Made by a program: the position numbers and the translations under genes | From: Clostridium sp. AM30-24 | Lineage (GTDB): Bacteria > Bacillota > Clostridia > Lachnospirales > Lachnospiraceae | Direction of reading: 5' to 3' | Assembly: GCF_003480435.1 (NCBI RefSeq) | Contig: NZ_QUJB01000001.1 | Span: forward strand, 1 to 64,000 | Length of the DNA stretch: 64,000 nucleotides | Part shown: in pieces, positions 36,129-45,498 of the stretch | Layout of the letters: each line of letters begins with the position of its first letter | How positions within the stretch are numbered: position 1 is the stretch's first letter | Notes under the pieces: model-generated | Told to the model about the DNA's origin: nothing | Seen by the model: only the letters and a program-made list of their open reading frames with translations | Databases searched by the model: none

Positions 36129-36833
36129 ATGAGACATTTTCTTAAAGTCATGATGTGTGCGGCAGTGCTCTGCGCAGGTATTTCCAGTTTTCCGGCATAT
36201 GCATCGTCAAAATTCGATCCGGCATATTATGCGGCAGCGAATCCGGACGTGGCAGCAGTCTGCGGAACAGATGAGGCATCGCTGCTTCGCCATTACATGA
36301 ATTTTGGAATGGCAGAAGGACGCAAACCATCGGAACAAGGGCAGGCGGGTGACAGCCTGGAACTGACGGAAGAACAGATCAAGGCGGCATGGACACCTGT
36401 TCCGATCGTGGAGCTTGCCAATTATAAAAGCATCAAAAAGCGCATGACGGACGCTGAGTTTGAAGCGGCATATCAGGAGGCATTAAAGATCGTGACTCCT
36501 GTAGCGTTTGCAAGCCGTGAAGAACAGTTGAATCATATTGCTGTGTCGTTAAGGGAGCTTTTTGATACACAGATGAACTATTCCATGTCCACGGATCACT
36601 ATAATGACCCGTACGGATATCTGGTTCTGCATTCTGCGTCCTGTGCGGGATGTACCCGGACAACGGGACTCTGCCTGAATATTCTGGGGATTCCGTATGA
36701 ACATGTTAACGAGAACCAGTACGCTCATCAGTGGACGCGTGTCGATGTGAACGGCACATACTGGATCTGCGATGCATACGGAATGTACTGCGGTCCGGAA
36801 CCGGCAGAAAGGCAGCATCCATATTTTCAGTAG
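36129..36833 (+). CDS. Secreted transglutaminase-like protein
   Basis: 234 aa. ATG 36129 has AGGAGG seven bases upstream; in-frame starts at 36096 and 36123 are worse placed. Signal peptide MRHFLKVMMCAAVLCAGISS with cleavage after AYA. Residues ~30-70 carry FDPAYYAAANPDV...LLRHYMNFGMAEGR, a module common in secreted Lachnospiraceae proteins. The C-terminal half is a transglutaminase-like papain fold: Cys in SASCAGCTRTTGL, His in YAHQWTRVDV, Asp in WICDAYGMY. Likely a wall or protein-modifying hydrolase; substrate unknown. Confidence 0.75.
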   Translation: MRHFLKVMMCAAVLCAGISSFPAYASSKFDPAYYAAANPDVAAVCGTDEASLLRHYMNFGMAEGRKPSEQGQAGDSLELTEEQIKAAWTPVPIVELANYKSIKKRMTDAEFEAAYQEALKIVTPVAFASREEQLNHIAVSLRELFDTQMNYSMSTDHYNDPYGYLVLHSASCAGCTRTTGLCLNILGIPYEHVNENQYAHQWTRVDVNGTYWICDAYGMYCGPEPAERQHPYFQ

Positions 36834-36854
36834 GATAAATTATAAAAATAGAAT

Positions 36855-36901
36855 GGCTGACCGTATCTCCTTTGAGGCGGGAGGACGGTCAGCCGTTTTT
36901 G
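36855..36901 (+). terminator. Terminator of the transglutaminase-like gene
   Basis: GGCTGACCGT (36855-36864) pairs perfectly with ACGGTCAGCC (36885-36894), then GTTTTTG. Confidence 0.85.
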
Positions 36902-37011
36902 TGTCTTTACTTCTGCTTTCGTGATGGTCTTCTCAATACACGGAAGCTTTCTGTGATTTTTGCATATGAATAGTTAATTTTGAAAGTGCAGTGCAGGAAT
37001 CATGTATTTGT

Positions 37012-37041
37012 TTGCAGCCTATAACATGTGAGTGCTATAAT
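37012..37041 (+). promoter_or_regulatory. Promoter of the XRE regulator gene
   Basis: TTGCAG (37012-37017), 18 bases, TATAAT (37036-37041). Confidence 0.55.
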
Positions 37042-37230
37042 GAGAACTGGCAAGTTTAAGCAGTTTAAAGGCACATAGGAATGAAAATATCAGAATGTGA
37101 AGAAGGAGCTTATTCAGCCGCTCTACGATTCGTAGAGTCATGGAAGATATGACCACATAAACGCTGCGTCGGTTTTCAGTCCTGCATGCGGATGATATGA
37201 TGGGGATATCATAAAAAGGAGGCGCAGGAT

Positions 37231-37752
37231 ATGGAAGCGAAGGAATTGGGAGCGTTTATTGCGGAAATCAGAAAGGAAAAGCAGATCACGCAGGCGGAAC
37301 TCGCAAAACGGCTGCATGTGACGGACAAGGCGGTGAGCCGCTGGGAGCGGGGCGTTGGATATCCGGATATTAATACGTTAGAGCCGTTGGCGGACGCTCT
37401 TGGGGTCACGCTGACGGAGCTTATGAAATGTTCGAGAGATAAGGAGAAGAGCTCTGACGAGGGGATCATTGCCAGTATTGAGATCGCGAAGAGTCAGAGA
37501 AAGAAAGTGATCAGGAAGATCATTGGCGGCGGAGCGTTGTGCGTGTTCGGTGTGTGGGCGCTGCTATATGCACTGAAGCTTTTTATGACGCACACATGGA
37601 CATTTATGGTTTCGGGAAGCGATGGACCGACGGCTGTCTTTGTGGCGGGCCGGATTGGGAACCTTCCGCCGACGGTGACTGGGATCATCGGAGCCGCGGC
37701 TTTAGTAGTTGGAATTGCTGTGATTGTTCGGGCAAATAATCCGGATCAATAG
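37231..37752 (+). CDS. XRE-family regulator with C-terminal membrane helices
   Basis: 173 aa, AGGAGG upstream. Residues ~5-65 form a helix-turn-helix: LGAFIAEIRKEKQITQAELA, then VTDKAVSRWERGVGYPDI. A charged linker leads to two hydrophobic segments (~residues 92-112 and 143-165), so it is a membrane-tethered DNA binder, a type common in Clostridia. Target genes are unknown; it stands alone between terminator and thi leader. Confidence 0.8.
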   Translation: MEAKELGAFIAEIRKEKQITQAELAKRLHVTDKAVSRWERGVGYPDINTLEPLADALGVTLTELMKCSRDKEKSSDEGIIASIEIAKSQRKKVIRKIIGGGALCVFGVWALLYALKLFMTHTWTFMVSGSDGPTAVFVAGRIGNLPPTVTGIIGAAALVVGIAVIVRANNPDQ

Positions 37753-37824
37753 GTAGAGAGCATCGGTGTTCCGGTATCGGTGTCTTACTTATATGGAAAA
37801 AGAGAAGAAAATTGTCTGGAATAC

Positions 37825-37853
37825 TTGCAAGTTTTTTCAAAATTATGTATAAT
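37825..37853 (+). promoter_or_regulatory. Promoter of the thi operon
   Basis: TTGCAA (37825-37830), 17 bases, TATAAT (37848-37853), directly before the riboswitch. Confidence 0.7.
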
Positions 37854-37861
37854 ACATGACA

Positions 37862-37950
37862 AATAGGGAGCTCAAATGGATGGGCTGAGAGTAGGCTTTA
37901 TTAGTCTTGACCTGGAACCTGATTTGGATAATGCCAACGTAGGGAAATAC
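37862..37950 (+). promoter_or_regulatory. TPP riboswitch (THI element)
   Basis: Shows the conserved pieces in order: GGGAGCTC, GGGCTGAGAG, then GAACCTGATTTGGATAATGCC and ACGTAGGGAAA. It binds thiamine diphosphate. A strong terminator ~80 bases downstream (38032-38072) makes transcription termination the expected OFF mechanism for thiSFGHE. Confidence 0.95.
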
Positions 37951-38031
37951 ATGTCGCGAATGAATGGACTTGTGTGTCGATGCTCTCTGTTTTGTGTGAA
38001 CTGGGGGCACCACTTTTCACAGAATCTTTCA

Positions 38032-38072
38032 GGCGCCGGATAACAGGATAACTGTTGTCCGGCGCCTTTTTT
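38032..38072 (+). terminator. Riboswitch-controlled terminator
   Basis: GGCGCCGGA-t-AACAG (38032-38046) against CTGTT-g-TCCGGCGCC (38052-38066), then six T. Confidence 0.85.
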
Positions 38073-38143
38073 GCGCACTCGCGCGAAGATGCAGGTTGTT
38101 GCAAGCAGTCGTGCGAGATGTCTGAATGTGCCAAAGTACATTC
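38073..38143 (+). repeat. Dispersed repeat, copy 1
   Basis: Shares GCGCACTCGCGCGAAGATGC and a terminal GAATGTGCC/AGTACATTC hairpin with the copies at 49060-49169 and 59922-60012. It lies between the thi terminator and thiS. Confidence 0.7.
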
Positions 38144-38232
38144 CAAATTACGCTATTTCGAATCCGGAGAATCTTATCGGTGACAGGCGGCGCAGACTTT
38201 TTACGGTGTTAGAAAACGAAAGGAGCAGATAG

Positions 38233-38427
38233 ATGGTACAGATCAATGGAGAGGCGAAGGAAATTGCCGGAAAAACGCTTCTGGAATACTTGACAGAAAA
38301 TGGGTTTGAACCGGAGCGGGTAGTGGTAGAACGAAATCTTGAGATCATTCCGAGCGAAGCACTTGGTCATGTGATGATCCAGGATGAGGATGTGATCGAA
38401 GTTTTGCGATTTGTCGGAGGTGGCTGA
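38233..38427 (+). CDS. thiS: Sulfur carrier protein ThiS
   Basis: 64 aa ubiquitin-like carrier ending in the required Gly-Gly (FVGGG). Its C-terminus is adenylated by ThiF and thiocarboxylated, then donates sulfur to ThiG for the thiazole ring. AAAGGAGCAG upstream of the ATG. First gene of the TPP-regulated operon. Confidence 0.9.
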   Translation: MVQINGEAKEIAGKTLLEYLTENGFEPERVVVERNLEIIPSEALGHVMIQDEDVIEVLRFVGGG

Positions 38428-38431
38428 AAAA

Positions 38432-39121
38432 ATGACAGAAATGCAAAAAAATATGCAGAGTCTCATTTCCAGAGAAGAACTGGAGCGTGCATTTGATGCA
38501 AGGTTTCCGAAAGAGATACAGAGAAAACTACGGAATGCCAGAGTAGCGGTTGCAGGACTTGGCGGTCTCGGATCAAATATTGCAGTCATGCTGGCAAGAT
38601 GTGGGATTGGAAAGCTTTTGCTGGTGGATTTTGATGTGGTGGATGTGACAAATCTGAACCGTCAGATGTATTTTATCCCGCAGCTTGGGAAACCAAAAGC
38701 AGAAGCCTTGCTGGAACTTCTGTATAAGATCGATCCTTACGCATCCTATGAGACTGTCTGCGTAAAAGTAACGCCGGAGAATGTAAGAGAACTATTTTCC
38801 GAATATCCGATCGTGTGCGAGGCCTTTGATCGTCCGGATCAGAAAGCGATGCTTGTACGGGAACTCCTTACCCAGTGTCCGAATACGATCGTTGTATCGG
38901 GAAACGGGATGGCAGGATATGGAGATACAAATGAGATAAAAACATATCAGATGATGCAAAGATTATATGTGTGTGGAGATCGGAAAACGGATGTTTTAGA
39001 TGGAACCGGTTTGATGGCACCGAGAGTGGCAGCATGTGCGGCCCATGAGGCCAATAAAGTTCTGCAGTTGATCCTGCAGGAAGAATCAAATGAAAAGAGA
39101 GGAAAAGAAGATGGAAGATAA
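38432..39121 (+). CDS. thiF: ThiS adenylyltransferase ThiF
   Basis: 229 aa from ATG 38432 with GGAGGTGG eight bases upstream. E1-like Rossmann fold: [21 protein letters not shown], then [17 protein letters not shown] (ATP and Mg site). The zinc CxxC pairs of many ThiF/MoeB proteins are absent, as in the shorter ThiF branch. It activates the ThiS C-terminus. The end overlaps thiG. Confidence 0.9.
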   Translation: MTEMQKNMQSLISREELERAFDARFPKEIQRKLRNARVAVAGLGGLGSNIAVMLARCGIGKLLLVDFDVVDVTNLNRQMYFIPQLGKPKAEALLELLYKIDPYASYETVCVKVTPENVRELFSEYPIVCEAFDRPDQKAMLVRELLTQCPNTIVVSGNGMAGYGDTNEIKTYQMMQRLYVCGDRKTDVLDGTGLMAPRVAACAAHEANKVLQLILQEESNEKRGKEDGR

Positions 39122-39875
39122 ATTTGTATTAGGTGGAAAAGAGTTTAAGAGCCGTTTTATCCTTGGCTCCGGAAAATACAACCTGAATCTGATCAAGGCA
39201 GCAGTTGAGCAGGGAGGAGCGGAGATCATTACGCTTGCACTTCGTCGTGCCAATACGCAGGAGAGTGAAAATATTCTTGATTACATTCCGGAGGGAGTGA
39301 CACTGCTCCCAAATACATCCGGAGCGAGAAACGCGGAAGAGGCTGTCCGGATCGCAAGACTGAGCAGGGCAATGGGCTGCGGAAATTTTGTGAAGGTGGA
39401 GATCATGCGAGATGCAAAATATCTGTTCCCGGATAACTACGAGACGATCAAAGCAACAGAAATCCTCGCAAAGGAAGGCTTTGTGGTTTTACCGTACATG
39501 AATCCGGATCTGAATGTTGCGAGAGATCTTCAGAATGCCGGAGCAGCGGCAGTTATGCCGTTAGCGGCTCCCATCGGAAGTAACAAAGGACTTGCGACGA
39601 AAGCCATGATCCAGGTACTGATCGATGAGATTGATCTGCCGATCATTGTGGATGCCGGTATCGGAAAACCGTCCCAGGCATGTGAAGCAATGGAGATGGG
39701 TGCAGCGGCGATTATGGCAAATACGGCGATCGCTACTGCAGGAGATGTGCCGGAAATGGCAGCTGCATTTAAATTAGCGATTGAAGCGGGAAGAAAAGCA
39801 TATCTTACCGGAATGGGCCGAGTACTTGCCAGAGGCGGAAGTGCTTCGGATCCGTTGACGGGATTTTTACGATAG
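39111..39875 (+). CDS. thiG: Thiazole synthase ThiG
   Basis: 254 aa, TIM-barrel enzyme that builds the thiazole phosphate from deoxyxylulose phosphate, dehydroglycine and ThiS-thiocarboxylate. Motifs: [14 protein letters not shown] at the start, [29 protein letters not shown] and [15 protein letters not shown] 39111 fits the family; an ATG at 39090 is possible. Either start lies inside the end of thiF. Confidence 0.93.
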   Translation: MEDKFVLGGKEFKSRFILGSGKYNLNLIKAAVEQGGAEIITLALRRANTQESENILDYIPEGVTLLPNTSGARNAEEAVRIARLSRAMGCGNFVKVEIMRDAKYLFPDNYETIKATEILAKEGFVVLPYMNPDLNVARDLQNAGAAAVMPLAAPIGSNKGLATKAMIQVLIDEIDLPIIVDAGIGKPSQACEAMEMGAAAIMANTAIATAGDVPEMAAAFKLAIEAGRKAYLTGMGRVLARGGSASDPLTGFLR

Positions 39876-39888
39876 GGAGGACCGGATC

Positions 39889-41148
39889 ATGAACGAGGAG
39901 AATCAGATTTATTTTGTAGACAGCGATAAGCTTCCGCCGGCTGCTTTGGAGAGAAAACACCGGTTGGAGCAGGATCCGTCATTCCGTACAAATCATATGG
40001 AGTATATGGAAGGAATGCAGGTTCTGGAATCGGATATCAAAGATAAAGTGCTCCGGGCGATGGAAGCATACGATTACGATGCATATACCGCTTCCGATGT
40101 GGAACGTGCACTTTCAAATGAATCCTGTTCGATCGAGGATTTTAAAGCGCTCTTATCTCCGGCAGCAGCACCATATCTTGAGCAGATGGCGAGAAAGGCA
40201 GAGGAGATCACAAAGAATCATTTTGGAAACACGGTCTATATTTTTACACCGTTATACATAGCAAATTACTGTCAGAACTACTGTATTTATTGTGGCTTTA
40301 ACTGTTATAACAACATTCGCCGGAAAAAGCTGACATTTGAAGAAATCGAGCATGAAATGCAGGTGATCGCGAAGACTGGTATGGAGGAGATCCTAATGCT
40401 GACGGGTGAGAGCCGGGCATATTCTGATGTAAAATACATCGGAGAAGCAGTGAAGATTGCAAGAAAATATTTTAAAAACATCGGAATCGAGATCTACCCG
40501 GTGAATGAAGATGAATATCGTTATCTTCATGAATGCGGCGTAGATTATGTAACAGTTTTCCAGGAGACGTACAATACGGATAAATATGAAACGCTCCATC
40601 TTATGGGGCATAAGCGTGTCTGGCCATACCGATTTGATTCACAGGAACGCGCATTAAGAGGAGGCATGAGAGGAGCCGGATTTTCAGCGCTTTTAGGTCT
40701 GGATGATTTCCGGAAAGACGCGCTGGCTACGGCACTGCATGTTTACTATATCAACCGAAAGTATCCGCATGCAGAGTTATCATTAAGCTGTCCGAGACTG
40801 AGACCGATCGTAAACAATGATAAAATCAATCCTAGAGACGTGGGTGAGAAGGAGCTTTGTCAGGTGTTATGTGCATATCGGATTTTTCTTCCGTTCGCCG
40901 GAATCACGGTATCCAGCCGTGAGAGTGCGGAATTTAGAAATGGAATTACCAAGATCTGCGCTACCAAGGTTTCGGCAGGTGTCTCCACCGGAATCGGTGA
41001 CCACGAAGAGAAATATGAGGGCAAAGAGGACGAGAACGTCGGAGATGAGCAGTTTGAGATCAATGATGACCGATCGTTTGGAAAAATGTATAAGGATATG
41101 GAACAGGGTGGTCTTCAGCCGGTTCTGAATGATTATATCTATGTATAA
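39889..41148 (+). CDS. thiH: 2-iminoacetate synthase ThiH
   Basis: 419 aa radical-SAM tyrosine lyase that makes dehydroglycine (2-iminoacetate) for ThiG under anaerobic conditions. Cluster motif CQNYCIYC (CxxxCxxC) in YIANYCQNYCIYCGFN, plus LTGESRAYSDVKYI. GGGAGGA upstream. Use of ThiH in place of the oxygen-dependent ThiO fits an anaerobe. Confidence 0.93.
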   Translation: MNEENQIYFVDSDKLPPAALERKHRLEQDPSFRTNHMEYMEGMQVLESDIKDKVLRAMEAYDYDAYTASDVERALSNESCSIEDFKALLSPAAAPYLEQMARKAEEITKNHFGNTVYIFTPLYIANYCQNYCIYCGFNCYNNIRRKKLTFEEIEHEMQVIAKTGMEEILMLTGESRAYSDVKYIGEAVKIARKYFKNIGIEIYPVNEDEYRYLHECGVDYVTVFQETYNTDKYETLHLMGHKRVWPYRFDSQERALRGGMRGAGFSALLGLDDFRKDALATALHVYYINRKYPHAELSLSCPRLRPIVNNDKINPRDVGEKELCQVLCAYRIFLPFAGITVSSRESAEFRNGITKICATKVSAGVSTGIGDHEEKYEGKEDENVGDEQFEINDDRSFGKMYKDMEQGGLQPVLNDYIYV

Positions 41149-41722
41149 GGGATATGAACATACCATTGTGATCACAAATCGTATGCTGGTGCAGGGAGAT
41201 TTCTTTCAACAGATGGAGAAAGTGATCCGGCTGCATCCGCATGCAGTGATCTTAAGAGAAAAAGATCTGCCGGATGATGCATATGAGGTGATGGCAGAAA
41301 AGCTCCTGAAGCTGTGTGCTGCGGAAAATGTGAAATGCTTTCTGCACTCAAGGGTTTTGGCGGCAAAAAGGCTTGGATGCAGCCGGATTCATGTTTCGGT
41401 CCCATTCCTTGAGGCAATGGGAGAAGACAAGCGGGAGCAGCTGAGAAAGGATTTTGAAGAGATCAGTGTTTCTTGTCACAGCATGGAGGATATGGAGCTT
41501 GCGGTCAAAAGTGGAGCTTCTCAGATCATTCTTGGAACGATTTTCGAAACAGAGTGCAAGAAAGGCTTAAAGGGAAAGGGAGTAGAGTTTGTTAGGGAGG
41601 TCTGTGAGAAATGTCCGGTGCCGGTATATGCTATTGGGGGCATCAATATGGAGCGGCTGCCGATTATCATGCAGGCAGGTGCAGCAGGCGGATGTATGAT
41701 GTCCGGGTTTATGCGACTATAG
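41129..41722 (+). CDS. thiE: Thiamine-phosphate synthase-like protein (ThiE/TenI)
   Basis: 197 aa from ATG 41129, or 193 from ATG 41141; neither has a clear Shine-Dalgarno and both overlap the thiH end, so translation is coupled. TIM-barrel with VILREKDLPDD, FLHSRVLAA, and the C-terminal phosphate loop VYAIGGINMERL. The canonical ThiE joins the thiazole and pyrimidine halves. Position as last thi gene supports ThiE over the TenI-like branch. Confidence 0.75.
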   Translation: MIISMYKGYEHTIVITNRMLVQGDFFQQMEKVIRLHPHAVILREKDLPDDAYEVMAEKLLKLCAAENVKCFLHSRVLAAKRLGCSRIHVSVPFLEAMGEDKREQLRKDFEEISVSCHSMEDMELAVKSGASQIILGTIFETECKKGLKGKGVEFVREVCEKCPVPVYAIGGINMERLPIIMQAGAAGGCMMSGFMRL

Positions 41723-41823
41723 AACGAAGGCTGTGCCGCATGGCATAAGGAAGTCATACGATACAAAGCAATGAATTTTGAACAAAGGCACATTCTTTTA
41801 TACGTGAGCACAGAATAACACGC

Positions 41824-41877
41824 TTGACATTTTCCAAATCCATGATATTATTTACATATACCCCGTATAGGTATATA
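41824..41877 (+). promoter_or_regulatory. copA promoter with CsoR-type operator
   Basis: TTGACA (41824-41829), 16 bases, TATTAT (41846-41851). TATACC (41857-41862) and GGTATA (41870-41875) with CCGTATA between form a palindrome of the CsoR-box type over the start site, so repressor binding would block transcription without copper. Confidence 0.75.
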
Positions 41878-41904
41878 ATAATGACAAGTGGAGGAATGAC
41901 AGAT

Positions 41905-44439
41905 ATGGAACAATATACCGTTACCGGAATGAGCTGTGCTGCCTGCCAGACCCGTGTGGAAAAGGCAGTTTCCAAGGTGTCCGGTGTGACATCGTGCTCC
42001 GTGAGTCTGCTTACAAATTCCATGGGTGTAGAAGGGACTGCCTCTCCTGAGAAAATTATTGCGGCTGTGCAGGCCGCCGGTTATGGCGCGTCCTTAAAGG
42101 GAGCGGAAACGGAAAATCGAAACAGCTTTACCGAAAGTGCCCTGTATGATGAGAAAGCACTGGAGGATCATGAGACACCGGTGTTGAAGCAACGATTGAC
42201 CGCGTCTCTTGGTTTCCTTTGTGTTCTTATGTATGTTTCTATGGGACATATGATGTGGAACTGGCCGCTTCCGGCTTTCTTCAACGGAAATCATGTGGCG
42301 ATGGGACTCTTACAACTCCTTCTTACCGTGATCATTATGGTGATCAACCAGAAATTCTTTATCAGTGGCTTTAAGGGTCTGCTCCACGGTTCTCCCAATA
42401 TGGATACTCTGGTAGCACTGGGCTCCAGTGCTTCCTTTGCCTGGAGCACCTATGCCTTATTTATGATGACAGACGCCCAGGTAAAAGGGAACGCGGATGC
42501 AGTCATGAGCTATATGCACGAGTTCTACTTTGAGTCCGCGGCGATGATCTTAACCCTTATCACCGTCGGGAAAATGCTGGAAGCGAGATCAAAGGGACGC
42601 ACCACAGATGCCTTAAAAGGTTTAATGAAGCTGGCCCCGAAGACCGCTGTGATCGAAAAGGACGGCGTTGAGACTACGGTTCCGATCGCCCAGGTTAAAA
42701 AAGGCGATATTTTCGTGGTTCGTCCCGGTGAAAATATACCCGTGGATGGTATCGTCTTAGAGGGAAACAGCGCAGTAAATGAATCTGCCCTTACCGGGGA
42801 GAGTATTCCGGTGGATAAGGCGGCAGGTGACCCTGTCTCTGCTGCGACATTAAATCAGTCCGGCTTTATCCGCTGCGAGGCATCGAGAGTCGGAGAGGAT
42901 ACGACTCTTTCCCAGATCATAAAAATGGTCAGCGATGCGGCGGCGACAAAAGCACCCATCGCGAAGATTGCCGATAAGGTATCCGGCGTATTCGTACCTG
43001 CTGTGATCACGATCGCGATTATCACGACCATCGGCTGGCTCCTCACAGGCGAGACCATGGCCTTCGCCTTAGCCCGAGGGATCTCCGTTCTCGTAATCAG
43101 CTGTCCGTGTGCCTTAGGACTTGCAACGCCGGTGGCCATTATGGTGGGAAACGGAATGGGAGCAAAGAACGGAATTCTCTTTAAGACAGCAGTTTCTCTG
43201 GAAGAAACGGGAAAAGTAGAGATCGTTGCCTTAGATAAGACAGGAACCATCACAAGCGGGGAACCCCGCGTGACAGATCTCGTTCCGGCAGAGGGAGTGA
43301 GCGAGTCAGAACTTCTTTCCATGGCATACGCTCTCGAGAAGAAGAGCGAGCACCCGTTGGCGAAGGCAGTCCTCTTAAAGGGTGAGGAAATGGGGCTTTC
43401 CGCAGCTGATGTGACAGATTTTGCGGCACTTCCCGGAAACGGACTTTCTGCGAAATTAAATGGAAATACGATCTACGGCGGAAACATGAAGTTTATCGGA
43501 ACTCATGTGGCTGTTCCGGAAGATATGAAGAAGAAATCCGAAGCTCTCGCGGAGAGCGGAAAGACTCCGTTATTCTTTGCGGAGAATGAGAAGCTTGTGG
43601 GCATCATCGCTGTTGCGGATATGATTAAGGAAGACAGCCCACAGGCGATCCGGGAGCTCCAGAACATGGGAATCCATGTAGTCATGCTGACCGGCGATAA
43701 CGAGCGCACTGCAAAGGCCGTCGGAAAAGAGGCAGGCGTCGACGAGGTCATTGCCGGGGTTCTTCCGGACGGTAAGGAAAGTGTGATCAGAAAGCTCAAG
43801 GAAAAAGGAAAGGTTGCCATGGTCGGCGACGGGATCAATGATGCTCCGGCCCTCACAAGAGCCGATATGGGAATCGCGATCGGAGCCGGAACCGACGTTG
43901 CTATCGATGCGGCGGACGTTGTCCTCATGAAGAGCCGCTTATCCGATGTCCCGGCATCGATCCGCCTAAGCCGTGCGACGCTTACAAATATCCATGAGAA
44001 TCTGTTTTGGGCATTTTTCTACAATGTGATCGGGATCCCGCTTGCCATGGGACTCTGGATCCCGGTATTCGGATGGAAACTGAATCCGATGTTTGGTGCT
44101 GCAGCCATGAGCTTATCCAGCTTTTGTGTTGTATCCAATGCCCTGCGCTTAAATTTCTTTGATATCCGGCGTTCCGACAGGGACAAAAAGATAAAAACAA
44201 AAATCCATAACAATAAAGAAAAGGAGAGTAACATGATGGAAAAGACATTAAAAGTTGAAGGTATGATGTGTCCGCACTGCGAGGCAACTGTAAAAAAAGC
44301 ACTTGAGGCCATTGACGGCGTATCCGTTGCAGAGGCAGATCACGTAAAAGGAACCGCAACGGTGACACTCACAAAAGATGTTCCGACCGAAGTGCTTAAA
44401 AAAGCCATCGAGGATAAGGATTACAAGGTGATCGGTTGA
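41905..44439 (+). CDS. copA: Copper-exporting P-type ATPase with fused C-terminal CopZ-like domain
   Basis: 844 aa from ATG 41905 (GGAGG ten bases upstream). N-terminal HMA domain with [11 protein letters not shown]; eight-helix core; actuator [10 protein letters not shown]; ion site [13 protein letters not shown] (CPC, Cu+); phosphorylation [13 protein letters not shown]; hinge [12 protein letters not shown]. After a basic linker ([18 protein letters not shown]) a second HMA domain, [11 protein letters not shown], ends the protein. A C-terminal HMA is rare in CopA. It is preceded by an in-frame Shine-Dalgarno and ATG, so free CopZ may also be made. Exports cytosolic Cu(I); controlled by the CsoR box. 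Confidence 0.92.
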   Translation: MEQYTVTGMSCAACQTRVEKAVSKVSGVTSCSVSLLTNSMGVEGTASPEKIIAAVQAAGYGASLKGAETENRNSFTESALYDEKALEDHETPVLKQRLTASLGFLCVLMYVSMGHMMWNWPLPAFFNGNHVAMGLLQLLLTVIIMVINQKFFISGFKGLLHGSPNMDTLVALGSSASFAWSTYALFMMTDAQVKGNADAVMSYMHEFYFESAAMILTLITVGKMLEARSKGRTTDALKGLMKLAPKTAVIEKDGVETTVPIAQVKKGDIFVVRPGENIPVDGIVLEGNSAVNESALTGESIPVDKAAGDPVSAATLNQSGFIRCEASRVGEDTTLSQIIKMVSDAAATKAPIAKIADKVSGVFVPAVITIAIITTIGWLLTGETMAFALARGISVLVISCPCALGLATPVAIMVGNGMGAKNGILFKTAVSLEETGKVEIVALDKTGTITSGEPRVTDLVPAEGVSESELLSMAYALEKKSEHPLAKAVLLKGEEMGLSAADVTDFAALPGNGLSAKLNGNTIYGGNMKFIGTHVAVPEDMKKKSEALAESGKTPLFFAENEKLVGIIAVADMIKEDSPQAIRELQNMGIHVVMLTGDNERTAKAVGKEAGVDEVIAGVLPDGKESVIRKLKEKGKVAMVGDGINDAPALTRADMGIAIGAGTDVAIDAADVVLMKSRLSDVPASIRLSRATLTNIHENLFWAFFYNVIGIPLAMGLWIPVFGWKLNPMFGAAAMSLSSFCVVSNALRLNFFDIRRSDRDKKIKTKIHNNKEKESNMMEKTLKVEGMMCPHCEATVKKALEAIDGVSVAEADHVKGTATVTLTKDVPTEVLKKAIEDKDYKVIG
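44221..44235 (+). promoter_or_regulatory. Internal ribosome site and start for a free CopZ-like peptide
   Basis: AAGGAG (44221-44226), six bases, ATG at 44233, in frame with copA and at the exact boundary of the C-terminal HMA domain. Initiation here would give a 68-aa copper chaperone ending at 44439. Confidence 0.6.
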
Positions 44440-44472
44440 GAGTTGACTGCAAAAATGATTGAATATCAGCTG

Positions 44473-44505
44473 CCCCGGGATGAAAGATTCCCGGGGTGGC
44501 TTTCC
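44473..44505 (+). terminator. Hairpin after copA
   Basis: CCCCGGGA (44473-44480) pairs with TCCCGGGG (44489-44496), followed by TGGCTTTCC; weak U-tract, so possibly partial. Confidence 0.55.
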
Positions 44506-44586
44506 TGCTATATAGGCAAATGCCTGTGAGGCAGATCAGAGAAGAAAACATGATATCGTAGGAACGTAAAATTGGGGAGGTTGTGC

Positions 44587-45009
44587 ATGGAGAAAAAATC
44601 ATGTTGCTGTGCCGGAGAAGCGGAGACAGTAAATGTAAATATGGAGACAACAGGGGTAATAGGAGCAGAAGCAACAGCAAATACGGTGACTGCCGAAACA
44701 GAAACACCGTCCGATGACGCTGTCTGCCACTGCCGCCACAAACATAGAACAGAAAAGGAAGAGAAAGATCTTCTGACACGCTTAAACCGCATTGAGGGGC
44801 AGGTCCGTGGCATCAAAGCTATGGTTCAGGACGAACGCTACTGCCCGGATATCCTGGTTCAGGTATCTGCCGTCCAGTCCGCGTTAAACGGCTTCTGCAA
44901 AGTCCTCTTGTCCAACCACATCAAGACTTGTGTGGTGGAAGATATCAAGAATGGAAATGAGGAGACCGCGGTGGCGGAGCTCTGCGAGACGATCAAGAAG
45001 ATGATGTAG
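44587..45009 (+). CDS. csoR: CsoR-family copper-sensing repressor with Cys/His-rich N-extension
   Basis: 140 aa from ATG 44587 (GGGGAGG upstream). The core starts near residue 60: LLTRLNRIEGQVRGIKAMV, then the copper ligands Cys in ERYCPDIL and His/Cys in LLSNHIKTCV (the C-H-C set of CsoR). The first ~58 residues are additional: MEKKSCCCAG, a Thr/Glu-rich spacer, and VCHCRHKHRT. The family core alone is ~90 residues. Loss of DNA binding on Cu(I) would release copA. The extension may hold metal itself; that is inference. Confidence 0.85.
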   Translation: MEKKSCCCAGEAETVNVNMETTGVIGAEATANTVTAETETPSDDAVCHCRHKHRTEKEEKDLLTRLNRIEGQVRGIKAMVQDERYCPDILVQVSAVQSALNGFCKVLLSNHIKTCVVEDIKNGNEETAVAELCETIKKMM

Positions 45010-45012
45010 CCA

Positions 45013-45264
45013 TTACCCAATCGTTCGATAAGTGAAAAGCGCGAAGCCAAGAATACAGAGGGACGCAATGATCTCGCTGATGATCCGCACAATGGTATTT
45101 GGGGTGCCGGTGCCGGCGATTCGGTGGATGATCCGGATACTCACAGTGATCGCTGCAAGAATGATCAGTGTGAAATACGCAGTTCGCAACGGAATGACAT
45201 TGAAAGCGCCGAGACCGGCAGCGATCAGCATGGCAATGGAAAGAAGGATTCTGATTGCTTTCAT
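45013..45264 (-). CDS. Small hydrophobic membrane protein
   Basis: 83 aa, convergent with csoR (stop codons three bases apart). ATG with AGAGGGGG seven bases upstream. Three hydrophobic stretches: ILLSIAMLIAAGLGAF, AYFTLIILAAITVSI and IIASLCILGFALF. No motif I recognise; function unknown. It lies downstream of the structured RNA region on the same strand and may share its transcript. Confidence 0.65.
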   Translation of the reverse strand: MKAIRILLSIAMLIAAGLGAFNVIPLRTAYFTLIILAAITVSIRIIHRIAGTGTPNTIVRIISEIIASLCILGFALFTYRTIG

Positions 45265-45299
45265 AAAAACGCCCCCTCTGGATATAAAATTACGGGAAA

Positions 45300-45498
45300 A
45301 TTAAGTTGAACGCATATGAGCTCTGATGTGTGATCCCGGTCAGCGCAGGCTGACAAATTCTTTCCAGGATCACAGCATACCTTCGCAGTGCGTTTCTCTC
45401 AGATGGAGATGATATTCCCGCTCGGAAAGGTTGTTATGCTCTGGCCCTTATAGAAGCGGGACTTCTCGATTGAGATAAGCAGATGCGATGAGTTCTCT
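45300..45498 (-). ncRNA. Structured RNA candidate, possibly 6S RNA
   Basis: On the minus strand an extended -10 (TGTTATAAT, core at 45506-45511) precedes a ~200-base region whose two ends pair: CGCATCTG near the 5' end with CAG...ATGCG near the 3' end, and GAA with TTC outside. Inside are CCCGCT/AGCGGG and GTGATCC/GGGATCAC stems, the latter enclosing GTCAG/CTGAC. A rod closed end-to-end with a central bulge is the shape of 6S RNA. The alternative is a leader or riboswitch of the small membrane-protein gene. Confidence 0.45.

Larger units (their letters stand above)
36834..37230. other. Intergenic region with terminator and promoter
   Basis: 397 bases. Contains the terminator at 36855-36901, the promoter at 37012-37041 and a small CTCTACG/CGTAGAG stem near 37121-37138 in the XRE-gene leader. 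No ORF is convincing. Confidence 0.5.
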
